A DNA stretch of 6,632 nt, from positions 1-6,632 of the forward strand of contig DFMR01000061.1 in the NCBI GenBank assembly GCA_002376325.1, written 5' to 3'. Both the position numbers and the translations under genes were made by a program. Within the stretch, counting starts at the first letter, position 1; each line of letters starts with the position of its first letter. This DNA comes from Proteobacteria bacterium UBA3588. GTDB taxonomy: Bacteria > Pseudomonadota > Gammaproteobacteria > Thiohalomonadales > Thiohalomonadaceae. Positions 1 through 6,352 of the stretch are shown here, piece after piece. The notes under the pieces were generated by a model. It had not been told where the DNA came from and searched no databases. It worked only from the letters and a program-made list of their open reading frames with translations.

Positions 1-666
1 GCCGCGCTGCGCGCAGAGATGGCGGAACCAGCGATCGCCGATCGCCACGTGCCCGACCTCGTCGCGCAGAATGATCTCCAGCAGGGCGACGCCCGCGCCG
101 TCGCCCGCCGCCTCCAGTTTGGCCTGGATCCCCGGATTGACGTCCAGCCCGCGCGCCTCCAGGCAGCGCGGCACCAAGGCCATGCGCACCAGCGGATCGT
201 GGGCGGTCTTCAGCGCCATCTCCCACAGGCCGTTGTGGCCGGGCCAGTCGCCGTAACCGGCACCGAGGCCGGCGAGATGACGGTGCAGCAGTTCGAAGTG
301 CTCCGCCTCCTCCACCGCCACCCGCACCCAATCGTCGTAATAATCGTCCGGCATGTCACGGAAGCGGTACACCGCATCCCATGCCAGGTTAATCGCGTTG
401 AACTCGATGTGGGTCAGGGCGTGAAACAGGATCGCCCGCCCTTCGACGCTATCGGGTCGCCGGCGCGGCAGTTCACGCGGCCGCACCAGCCGCAACCGCG
501 CCGGCCGTCCAGGCTCGGTGATGGTAACGGCCGGCGCGGCGGTTGCGCGCAGCAACCGCCGCGCGCGCCAGGCGGCGGCGGCGCTCCGTGTCAGCGCCAC
601 CTTCTCTTCGGCCTCGCAGGAGAGCAGGCAGGCGAGCGCCGAATCGAACAGGTTTTCGTCTTTCAT
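1..666 (-). CDS. DUF455 ferritin-like protein, C-terminus cut by window edge
   Basis: An open frame begins at an ATG at 666 and runs off the left edge after 222 codons with no stop. An in-frame ATG at 675 is an alternative start; neither has a clear Shine-Dalgarno. The protein matches what I recall of the DUF455 family of ferritin-like helical-bundle proteins, usually about 270 residues, so perhaps 40-50 residues are missing. Visible family motifs are HIEFNAINLAWD (86-97), EEAEHF (119-124), RCLEARGLD (167-175) and RDEVGHV (201-207). Two ExxH patterns (E120/H123 and E203/H206), with E88 and E170, fit a carboxylate-bridged di-metal site; this ligand assignment is inferred from the ferritin fold. 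No reaction is established for the family. The 43-52 bases separating it from the glycerate kinase stop suggest possible co-transcription. The N-terminal 75 residues are Ala/Arg-rich and poorly distinctive. Confidence 0.88.
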   Translation of the reverse strand, partial: MKDENLFDSALACLLSCEAEEKVALTRSAAAAWRARRLLRATAAPAVTITEPGRPARLRLVRPRELPRRRPDSVEGRAILFHALTHIEFNAINLAWDAVYRFRDMPDDYYDDWVRVAVEEAEHFELLHRHLAGLGAGYGDWPGHNGLWEMALKTAHDPLVRMALVPRCLEARGLDVNPGIQAKLEAAGDGAGVALLEIILRDEVGHVAIGDRWFRHLCAQRG

Positions 667-718
667 GGCGCGCATTGTATAGCAGCACGAGGGGATACCT
701 TAACTGTCGCGCAACGCA

Positions 719-1939
719 TCATGCCGTCTTCAGCGCCAGGATCACGTCCATCACGTTGCTGCCGGTAGGGCCGGTCTGAATCAGATCGCCGCTGGCCTCG
801 AGGAAACGGCCGGCATCGGCAGCGGCGAGGCAGTCGTCGGCATTGAGACCGCCGAGCGCACCGCGCTCAATGGTCCCGCCGTCGACCAGGGCACCGGCGT
901 CCTCGGTCGGACCATCACTGCCATCGGTGCCCGCGGCGAGAAAATAGATCCCCGCGTGTCCGGCCAGCGTCTGCGCCGCCGCCAAAGCCAACGTCTGACA
1001 ACGGCCGCCGCGGCCCGGCATCGCCGGAAGGCGTACCGTGGTTTCCCCGCCCAAGATGTATAGGCCGTGGGGTCCGGCCAAAAGCGAGGCGGCCAACTCC
1101 CGTCCCCGCTCCAGCGCATCGCCGGTCAACACGCCGGGAACGGCGTGGACCTGCCAGCCGTTGGCGATAGCGGCGGCCAGCGCGGCGATACGGGCGTCGC
1201 GATTGGACAACAGTATTTCGGTCGTGACGCCGGCGCCATCCGTCGGCGGCGCCGGCGTCAGCGCCGCCAATGGGCGCAGCCACTCGGGCACGCCTGCGGG
1301 CAGCGACGCCGAGCGCAGCGGATCGGGCACCAACAGCCCGGAACCGATAACGGCCGGATCATCTTCCGGCACATCGGAGAGCAGCAGATTCAGTACTGGA
1401 CGATCGCCCAGATGAGGGATCAGCCGGCCACCCTTGATGCAGGACAGCGCGCGGCGCATACGGTTGATGCGCGCGATATCCCAGCCGCAGCCCAACAGCC
1501 ATTCATTGAGCGCGCGCAACTGTTCCATGCCCACGCCGGCCGGCAATACCTCAACCAGTGCGGACGCACCGCCGGAGATGAGAAAGATAAATGAGGCATC
1601 GGCCGGCGCCTGCTCGATGAAACGCAGCAGACGATCCCCGGCCGTCAGACTGTCTGCATCGGGCAACGGATGCCCCGCTTCGAGCAACGCCACGCGCCGG
1701 TCGCGCCAGCCAGGATCGCCGTAACCATGCTTGGTGATCACCAGCGCCGCCGTCAGGCGATCACCCAATGCGTCACAAGCACCATGGGCCATCGCGACCG
1801 CCGCCTTGCCGATCGCAACGAGATGCACCGCCTGCCCGACCTCCGCATGAGCAAGGCGATTGCGTACAGCCGCCGCGCCGTCCACGGCCCTCAGGGCCGC
1901 AGCGTAGACACGAAGCAATTGCGCGCGGGCGTCATTCAC
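719..1939 (-). CDS. gckA: Glycerate 2-kinase (DUF4147/MOFRL family)
   Basis: This 406-residue protein is a glycerate 2-kinase, the family often annotated TtuD or, misleadingly, hydroxypyruvate reductase. It phosphorylates D-glycerate with ATP to 2-phosphoglycerate in the cytoplasm, linking glyoxylate, serine, tartrate or glycolate breakdown to glycolysis. Visible family signatures are VAIGKAA (41-47, with the conserved Lys45), LISGGASAL (120-128), IKGGRL (168-173), LGGETTVRL (296-304), GRGGRCQTLALA (309-320), GTDGSDGPTEDAGALVD (337-353) and the C-terminal TGPTGSNVMD (389-398). The last three blocks form the MOFRL part. Length is typical and the domain is complete. The start is a GTG; no ATG precedes it in frame before the TAG that ends the RRM gene, and the ribosome binding site is weak. 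It lies 57 bases after the RRM gene with no visible terminator, so read-through transcription is likely. No glyoxylate or tartrate genes are visible here to indicate the physiological source of glycerate. Confidence 0.93.
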   Translation of the reverse strand: MNDARAQLLRVYAAALRAVDGAAAVRNRLAHAEVGQAVHLVAIGKAAVAMAHGACDALGDRLTAALVITKHGYGDPGWRDRRVALLEAGHPLPDADSLTAGDRLLRFIEQAPADASFIFLISGGASALVEVLPAGVGMEQLRALNEWLLGCGWDIARINRMRRALSCIKGGRLIPHLGDRPVLNLLLSDVPEDDPAVIGSGLLVPDPLRSASLPAGVPEWLRPLAALTPAPPTDGAGVTTEILLSNRDARIAALAAAIANGWQVHAVPGVLTGDALERGRELAASLLAGPHGLYILGGETTVRLPAMPGRGGRCQTLALAAAQTLAGHAGIYFLAAGTDGSDGPTEDAGALVDGGTIERGALGGLNADDCLAAADAGRFLEASGDLIQTGPTGSNVMDVILALKTA

Positions 1940-1996
1940 GCCGCAACGGCGACCGGCAACGCCCCGGAGGCAGCGGCAACCGTCCGACGCCCATCG

Positions 1997-2296
1997 CTAT
2001 GAGGAGGAACCGTAAGGGGAGCGACGCCGCAGTCCGCTGCCGCCGCTGCGGGACGGACGCTCCTTGGCTTCGTTGACCCGCAACGCGCGGCCGCCGAAGT
2101 CCTTGCCGTCGAGATCTGCGATTGCCTCTTCTGCGCCGCTCGCCATGTCGACGAAACAGAAACCTCGGAAGCGTCCGGTATCGCGGTCGTTCACGAACTT
2201 GACCGCGGTCACTTCACCGAAACGTGCAAACAATTCCTGCACGTCGTCAACGCTGGCACTGAACGGCATATTACCCACATAGATCGTCTTCGCCAT
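1997..2296 (-). CDS. Small RRM-type RNA-binding protein
   Basis: This 99-residue protein is essentially one RNA recognition motif. RNP2 is IYVGNM at residues 5-10 and RNP1 is RGFCFVDM at 44-51. The usual aromatic RNA-stacking residues are present (Tyr6, Phe46, Phe48). The fold ends near ALRVNEAKE (71-79), followed by a short basic Ser/Gly/Arg tail (80-99). Bacterial proteins of this type bind single-stranded RNA in the cytoplasm; many in cyanobacteria are cold-regulated, but targets in proteobacteria are largely unknown. The ATG start is supported by AGGAG six bases upstream, within a purine-rich leader. Downstream lies the glycerate kinase gene. The 118-base gap upstream contains only small potential hairpins and no promoter I would trust. 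The tail is shorter than the glycine-rich extensions of many homologues. Confidence 0.93.
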   Translation of the reverse strand: MAKTIYVGNMPFSASVDDVQELFARFGEVTAVKFVNDRDTGRFRGFCFVDMASGAEEAIADLDGKDFGGRALRVNEAKERPSRSGGSGLRRRSPYGSSS

Positions 2297-2414
2297 GCTC
2301 CACTCCTACCCTCCCTGCGGGACATCTCCCCTAAACTATTTCGTCGCCGCAGCAGAAGCGCTCACGCAGTTATCGCTGCACTCATCCCGTGTACTCGAAT
2401 TGAGCTTACGCCAA

Positions 2415-4913
2415 CTATGCGGGGTGTTCAACGCCGCCCGCCAACAGTTCCTGCCGCCGCCGATCGATCTCCTGTAGAGCGGTGCGCACGGTCGGATGTT
2501 TGGCGATGACACTGTTCAAGTCCTGCCTTCCCAGTTCATAGAGAGTCGCCGGCGTAACGGCACGCGCCGTTGCAGAACGCGGCTCCCGATGCAGCAACGC
2601 CATCTCGCCGATAAAATCCCCCGCCATCAGCGTAGCTAGATCGTGGATCACGCCGTCTGTTTCGCTGGAGATACGCACCACGCCGCGCGCGATGAGAAAG
2701 AGCGAATCACCCGCATCGCCCTGGCGCACGATCACCTCATTCTCGCTCACTGTGTGGGGGCGCATCGACTTCGCCACCGCGGCAAATTCATCGACCGGGA
2801 ACTCGCGGAAGAAGGGTACCTTGCGCAACAGTTCCTTCGGACCGATGACCAGGCGCGATGGTTCCTGACCGCGCAGATCGTTCAAATCATGATTTATCGC
2901 GTACAAAGCCTTATCCGCCATTCCCGACGGCAGCGTGCCCTGCTCGGCCTGCTCCTTGAGTACCTCCTGCTCAGCGATCAGCACTACGCGCCGTCCCAAA
3001 CGTTCCTGCATCGCCGACACGAACTCCGGATACAGCGCCGTCATCTCATCCAACTGCCGTTGCGATTGCTGATGCCAGTGGCTATAGCTGCCGTGCACCT
3101 GCGCGAATATTTCTGCCGGGATGGACTCGCTGCGCACCAGGCTTTGCAAAAATTCCAACGCATGGCCGTTGGCTTGGTAACGGCCCCACGCCTCTTCATA
3201 GTTAACGGCAACGCGCGTGCGCCGCAAGCGCTCCACCATGACGCATAGGCCCAACAAGTCAAGCCAGCGCAGCACTGCATGTTCCAGGCGACGCGTGCGC
3301 AGGTTGTGCAGACGCACGCTGTGAAAATCGCGCTGATAGCGCAGCGCTTCTGCCTGCAAGGTGAGGCTCAGAGCGAGCTCGCGAAAGGCGCGTTCGCTCA
3401 AATGCCCTTTATTGAACATATCCACGAACAACGCCTTTTCCTCGGCGAAGCAGCGTAGATAGAGCAGGCTTTGCTCCTGCCGGCGATCCATCTGTTCCAC
3501 GCGCAGCCGCCCAATCTCGCTCTGCAACGCGCTCAACTGCCGTTCGCAGCGTTGCAACACCCGGGTGGCGATCACACTAGAAAACAGGCCGCCACGCTGC
3601 AGCTCGGGAATACGTGCCAACGCACGCTGTTTGCCCACCAGCCGACTTTCCAGCAGCGCCATACGATCGGCCAGCGGCGGGCTGGCCAGCCCCAGTCGGC
3701 GCATCAACGGTTCAATCGACAATCCCTGCACCAGCAGCGTAAACAACACCGCCCCGGTCACCAGCGCCACGAAGGTATGCGTGAACTCGAAGGATGGAAG
3801 ACTGAGTACCAGGGCAAGGGCAACGGCGCCACGCAATCCGCCCCAATAGAGCAGTTTCCGATACGCCGCATCGATCGGCTGGCCGCCCCGCATGCGTCCA
3901 ATCAATGGGGTCAAACCGTAGATCATGATGGCGCGCGACGCCAGCATCGCCACGATGACCCACAACAAGGTACGCAGAGATCCCCACACGGCCGGCAGAT
4001 GCACGGTCAGTCCGACCAACAGGAAGATCAGCGCATTGGCGACGAAAGACATGTAGCTCCAGAAGTGTTCCAGATAGGAACGCACCGGCGGCGATACCCG
4101 CATCCGGCCCCAGTCGCCCAAAGTGACGCCGGCAGCCACCACCGCCATCACACCGCTGACGTGGAACACGTCCTCTGCCATGAGGAAGGAGAGGTATGCC
4201 ACCACCGTGGTCAGGGTGATCTCGATGGCGGGGTCGTCCACCACCTTGCCCAGCAGATAGCCGGTGATCATCCCCAACACCCAACCGACCAACAGACCGC
4301 CGACGAACAGCAATACGAATTGAAGCGCTCCGTCGAACAACACGCCGTCTTTGATCGTACCCATCGCCATCACGCCGATCAGAATGCGCGACAACACGAT
4401 CGCCGTCGCATCGTTGAACAGGCTCTCGCCGTCCACCAGCGTAGTGAGGCGTCGCGGCGCCCCCAGTTGCTTGAATACGGCAATCACCGCCACCGGATCG
4501 GTGGCGCTCAGGATAGCCCCCAGCAGCAGCGCAGGAGCCAATGGAATCGGCGTTACCCAATGGACGAGGTAGCCGATGATGGCGGTGGAGAGCAACAGAC
4601 CCGGCCCGGCCAGCAACAGCACCCCCCCGATGTCGCGGCGCAGGGCGCGCGCGTCGAGGTTGAACGCCGATTCGAACACCAGCGTCGGCAGGAACACGTA
4701 GAGGATCAGGTCCGGCGAGATGGAAAGTGAGCGCAGCGGGTCGAAATATCCGGGGAAGCGCTGCGCTATCTGGGCGAGGGCAATGCCGACCAGCACCAAC
4801 ACCACGGTAAATGGCACGCGGAAGCGTTTTGTCGCCGCCAGTATTGCCGCTGCCACCAGCAGCAATCCCGCCACCCCGGTGACGACCTCTGCCACATGGG
4901 AAACATGATGCAC
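2415..4913 (-). CDS. CPA1-type Na+/H+ antiporter with C-terminal cNMP-binding domain
   Basis: This 832-residue inner-membrane protein should exchange cytoplasmic Na+ (or K+) for H+. Residues 1-400 form about 12-13 hydrophobic segments with the CPA1 hallmarks: FLPTLVFESAFNLD (74-87), LSATDPVAV (135-143, Asp139), GESLFNDATAIV (162-173, the transport-site pair Asn167/Asp168) and YWGGLRGAVALAL (356-368, Arg361). Residues about 410-690 are a charged, helical cytoplasmic region without a domain I recognise. Residues about 698-815 form a cyclic-nucleotide-binding domain. Its phosphate-binding cassette, FIGEMALLHREPRSATA (767-783), retains Glu770 and Arg779, the residues that contact the cyclic phosphate in CRP/PKA-type domains. 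The order resembles plant SOS1. The start is GTG, fixed by an excellent AAGGAGG at 4920-4926, six bases before it. The gene has its own promoter and is probably transcribed apart from metZ. Ion specificity and ligand cannot be read from sequence. Confidence 0.95.
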   Translation of the reverse strand: MHHVSHVAEVVTGVAGLLLVAAAILAATKRFRVPFTVVLVLVGIALAQIAQRFPGYFDPLRSLSISPDLILYVFLPTLVFESAFNLDARALRRDIGGVLLLAGPGLLLSTAIIGYLVHWVTPIPLAPALLLGAILSATDPVAVIAVFKQLGAPRRLTTLVDGESLFNDATAIVLSRILIGVMAMGTIKDGVLFDGALQFVLLFVGGLLVGWVLGMITGYLLGKVVDDPAIEITLTTVVAYLSFLMAEDVFHVSGVMAVVAAGVTLGDWGRMRVSPPVRSYLEHFWSYMSFVANALIFLLVGLTVHLPAVWGSLRTLLWVIVAMLASRAIMIYGLTPLIGRMRGGQPIDAAYRKLLYWGGLRGAVALALVLSLPSFEFTHTFVALVTGAVLFTLLVQGLSIEPLMRRLGLASPPLADRMALLESRLVGKQRALARIPELQRGGLFSSVIATRVLQRCERQLSALQSEIGRLRVEQMDRRQEQSLLYLRCFAEEKALFVDMFNKGHLSERAFRELALSLTLQAEALRYQRDFHSVRLHNLRTRRLEHAVLRWLDLLGLCVMVERLRRTRVAVNYEEAWGRYQANGHALEFLQSLVRSESIPAEIFAQVHGSYSHWHQQSQRQLDEMTALYPEFVSAMQERLGRRVVLIAEQEVLKEQAEQGTLPSGMADKALYAINHDLNDLRGQEPSRLVIGPKELLRKVPFFREFPVDEFAAVAKSMRPHTVSENEVIVRQGDAGDSLFLIARGVVRISSETDGVIHDLATLMAGDFIGEMALLHREPRSATARAVTPATLYELGRQDLNSVIAKHPTVRTALQEIDRRRQELLAGGVEHPA

Positions 4914-4952
4914 CGATCCCCTCCTTCAAACTGCGCCGTCCTGCGTCGAAGA

Positions 4953-4982
4953 AGCATAGGCCGGGCTACGGCCGGCGGTCAA
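4953..4982 (-). promoter_or_regulatory. Predicted sigma70 promoter for the antiporter gene
   Basis: On the minus strand, TTGACC (4977-4982) is followed after 18 bases by TATGCT (4953-4958). This predicts transcription from about 4946, giving a leader of roughly 30 bases that ends in the strong ribosome binding site of the antiporter. The spacer is very GC-rich and carries an inverted GCCGG/CCGGC pair (4960-4964 and 4972-4976), which might be an operator or simply base composition. Confidence 0.6.
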
Positions 4983-4993
4983 AGCGTTTGCGT

Positions 4994-6178
4994 TCAGTCC
5001 AGGCCGCGCGCCAGATCCGCCCTGAGATCGTCCACGTCCTCCAATCCGACCGAAATGCGGATCAGCCCCTCGCCGATCCCGGCCTCCGCCTTCTGCTCCG
5101 CCGACAGACGACCGTGGGTGGTGGTGGCCGGATGGGTGATGGTGCTCTTGGCATCTCCCAGATTGGCGGTGATGGAGATCACCTGTGTCGCGTCGACCAG
5201 GCGCCATGCCTGTTCGCGCCCGCCCTTCAGCTCGAAGCTGACGATGCCGCCGAAGCCTGTTTGCTGCCGCGCCGCCAGCGCATGCTGCGGATGCGACTCC
5301 AGGCCGGGATAGTAGACCCGTGCCACCTGCGGCTGCTGCTCCAGCCATCGCGCCAGGGCCAGCGCATTGTCGCTGTGGGCGCGCATGCGCAACTTGAGCG
5401 TCTCCAACCCCTTCAGGAATACCCAGGCATTGAACGGACTCATGGTCGGCCCGGCGGTACGCAGGAAGCCGTAGACATCCTTACCCACCACCGCCTCCCT
5501 ACCGACCACGGCACCGCCGATACAGCGTCCCTGGCCGTCGATGTACTTGGTAGCCGAGTGGATCGCGATGTCGGCGCCCAGTTTGAGCGGCTGTTGCAAC
5601 ACCGGCGTACAAAAACAGTTGTCCACCGCCAGCAGACAACCGTGGGCGTGGGCCAGTTCCGCCAGCGCCGCGATGTCGGCCACTTCGGTAAGGGGATTGG
5701 AGGGTGTCTCCACGAACAGCAGACGCGTGTCAGGACGGATGGCCGCCCGCCAAGCGTCGAGGTCGGTCAGCGGCACATAGCTGGTGCTCACGCCGAACTT
5801 GGCCATGAAATTGTCGAACAACACCACGGTGGAGCCGAAGATGGAACGGGACGAAACGATATGATCGCCGCTTTTCAACAGCCCTATACAGGTGGAGAGG
5901 ATTGCCGCCATACCGGAACTGGTAGCGACGCAGCGCTCGCCGCCCTCCAGCGCCGCCAGCCGCTGTTCGAAGGTCCGTACCGTAGGATTGGTGAAGCGGG
6001 AATAGATGTTGCCCGGTTCATTACCGCTGAAGCGGGCGGCAGCCTGCGCCGCACTGTTGAAGCGAAAACTGGAGGTGGGAAAGATCGGCTCGCTCTGCTC
6101 ACCTTCGTTGCTGCGCAACTGCCCTGCCCGTACCGCCTGCGTCTCGAACGCCCATGCGTCCCACTCATGAAGATCCAT
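4994..6178 (-). CDS. metZ: O-succinylhomoserine sulfhydrylase
   Basis: This 394-residue cytoplasmic, PLP-dependent enzyme of the Cys/Met metabolism family condenses O-succinylhomoserine with sulfide to give homocysteine, the direct-sulfhydrylation route to methionine. Family motifs are YSRFTNPT (59-66), ATSSGMAA (85-92), VETPSNPLTEV (156-166), VDNCF (185-189, Asp186 facing the PLP ring nitrogen), SATKYIDGQGRCIGG (208-222, Lys211 as Schiff-base lysine), SITANLGDAKSTITHPATTTH (335-355) and IRISVGLED (373-381). DGQGRCIGG after the lysine is typical of MetZ rather than cystathionine gamma-synthase or MetY. The ATG at 6178 is chosen because the family begins near there, AAGG lies five bases upstream, and the 40 in-frame codons upstream cross a terminator and riboswitch. 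It follows purF, as in Pseudomonas. Expression is probably controlled by S-adenosylmethionine through the leader. Length is close to the usual 400 residues. Confidence 0.96.
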   Translation of the reverse strand: MDLHEWDAWAFETQAVRAGQLRSNEGEQSEPIFPTSSFRFNSAAQAAARFSGNEPGNIYSRFTNPTVRTFEQRLAALEGGERCVATSSGMAAILSTCIGLLKSGDHIVSSRSIFGSTVVLFDNFMAKFGVSTSYVPLTDLDAWRAAIRPDTRLLFVETPSNPLTEVADIAALAELAHAHGCLLAVDNCFCTPVLQQPLKLGADIAIHSATKYIDGQGRCIGGAVVGREAVVGKDVYGFLRTAGPTMSPFNAWVFLKGLETLKLRMRAHSDNALALARWLEQQPQVARVYYPGLESHPQHALAARQQTGFGGIVSFELKGGREQAWRLVDATQVISITANLGDAKSTITHPATTTHGRLSAEQKAEAGIGEGLIRISVGLEDVDDLRADLARGLD

Positions 6179-6195
6179 CGTTGCCTTACCTCGCA

Positions 6196-6212
6196 GTGTC
6201 CGCAACGGACAC
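6196..6212 (-). other. Perfect hairpin between terminator and metZ ribosome binding site
   Basis: GTGTCCG and CGGACAC form a perfect 7-bp inverted repeat around a 3-base loop (or a 6-bp stem with a 5-base loop). It begins directly after the U-tract of the upstream terminator and ends three bases before the GAGG (6189-6192) of the metZ ribosome binding region. It may shield or insulate translation initiation or stabilise the read-through transcript. No known element is recognised in it. Confidence 0.55.
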
Positions 6213-6248
6213 AAAAAAACCCGCGTTTGCCGGGGCCAAAGCGGGTTT
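6213..6248 (-). terminator. Intrinsic terminator in the metZ leader
   Basis: On the minus strand AAACCCGC (6241-6248) pairs with GCGGGTTT (6217-6224). The stem continues through TTTG/CAAA past a single bulged C at 6225, with a 7-base loop (6230-6236). Seven U's follow (6213-6219, the first three also pairing in the stem). It sits downstream of the metZ promoter and aptamer but upstream of the metZ start codon. It can therefore act as the expression platform of the riboswitch as well as ending purF transcripts. Confidence 0.88.
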
Positions 6249-6252
6249 CTTT

Positions 6253-6310
6253 CCCTCGCTTTAGCCGTATTTTTAAAGCGCCCGCAAGCTGAACTCAAAT
6301 CGGCGCTATG
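6253..6310 (-). promoter_or_regulatory. SAM-II-like (SAM-alpha) riboswitch aptamer controlling metZ
   Basis: The leader RNA reads as a SAM-II-type aptamer, which binds S-adenosylmethionine. Stem P1 is AGCGCC (6302-6307) with GGCGCU (6277-6282), six perfect pairs. The P1 loop begins with GAUUUG (6296-6301) and contains GCUUGC (6284-6289). P1 is followed by the A-rich UUUAAAAAU (6269-6277, its first U in P1), then GCUAAA (6260-6265) and a purine-rich GAGGGA (6252-6257). These blocks, their order and spacing match the SAM-II consensus as I remember it (GAUUU, GCUUGC, UAAA, GCUAAA, AGG). The pseudoknot helix P2 is not cleanly resolved by eye: AGCU (6287-6290) with GGCU (6263-6266) and UUC with GAG is one option. 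Location before metZ, just after a promoter and before a terminator, supports the call. SAM-V, which shares the binding core, is the main alternative. Confidence 0.78.
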
Positions 6311-6316
6311 GAATGA

Positions 6317-6345
6317 AGCCTAGGCAATTACCTACGGCATGTCAA
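6317..6345 (-). promoter_or_regulatory. Predicted sigma70 promoter for metZ
   Basis: A perfect TTGACA (6340-6345) is followed after exactly 17 bases by TAGGCT (6317-6322), which matches the -10 consensus at its first, second and last positions. Transcription would start near 6310, about three bases before riboswitch stem P1. The -35 box lies only seven bases after the purF stop codon, so metZ can be transcribed independently of the purF operon. Confidence 0.7.
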
Positions 6346-6352
6346 TCGGCAA

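Noticed and set aside
676..703. A possible promoter (TTAAGG, 16 bases, TATACA) ahead of the DUF455 gene
   Set aside because: The -35 box is poor, and the -10 box abuts the first candidate ATG at 675, which would force a leaderless or near-leaderless transcript. Read-through from the kinase gene is as likely.
19..768. A 249-codon plus-strand open frame at the left end
   Set aside because: The minus strand across most of it encodes a DUF455 protein with clear motifs; the plus-strand translation is Arg/His/Gln-rich and unrecognisable.
1932..1994. A 20-codon upstream open frame overlapping the glycerate kinase GTG start
   Set aside because: The stop-start overlap would suit translational coupling, but the ATG has no ribosome binding site; the bases before it read CCTCCTC, the opposite of one.
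2297..2414. A promoter or structured leader in the gap before the RRM gene
   Set aside because: Candidate boxes such as TTGGCG and GATAAC are badly spaced, and the hairpins (GCAG/CTGC, GGGA/TCCC) are only 4 bp. The 60-codon plus-strand frame from 2295 has no family features.
3471..4730. A 419-codon plus-strand open frame opposite the antiporter
   Set aside because: It is dominated by Gln, His and Arg, as expected from the antisense of GC-rich coding DNA. The minus strand encodes a fully recognisable antiporter across it.
4988..6292. A 434-codon plus-strand open frame opposite metZ
   Set aside because: It is a compositional shadow of metZ and its leader with no recognisable domain.
6179..6298. 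A 40-codon N-terminal extension of MetZ starting at 6298
   Set aside because: It runs through the aptamer, terminator and hairpin, has no family similarity, and the ATG at 6178 has a ribosome binding site and matches the family N-terminus.
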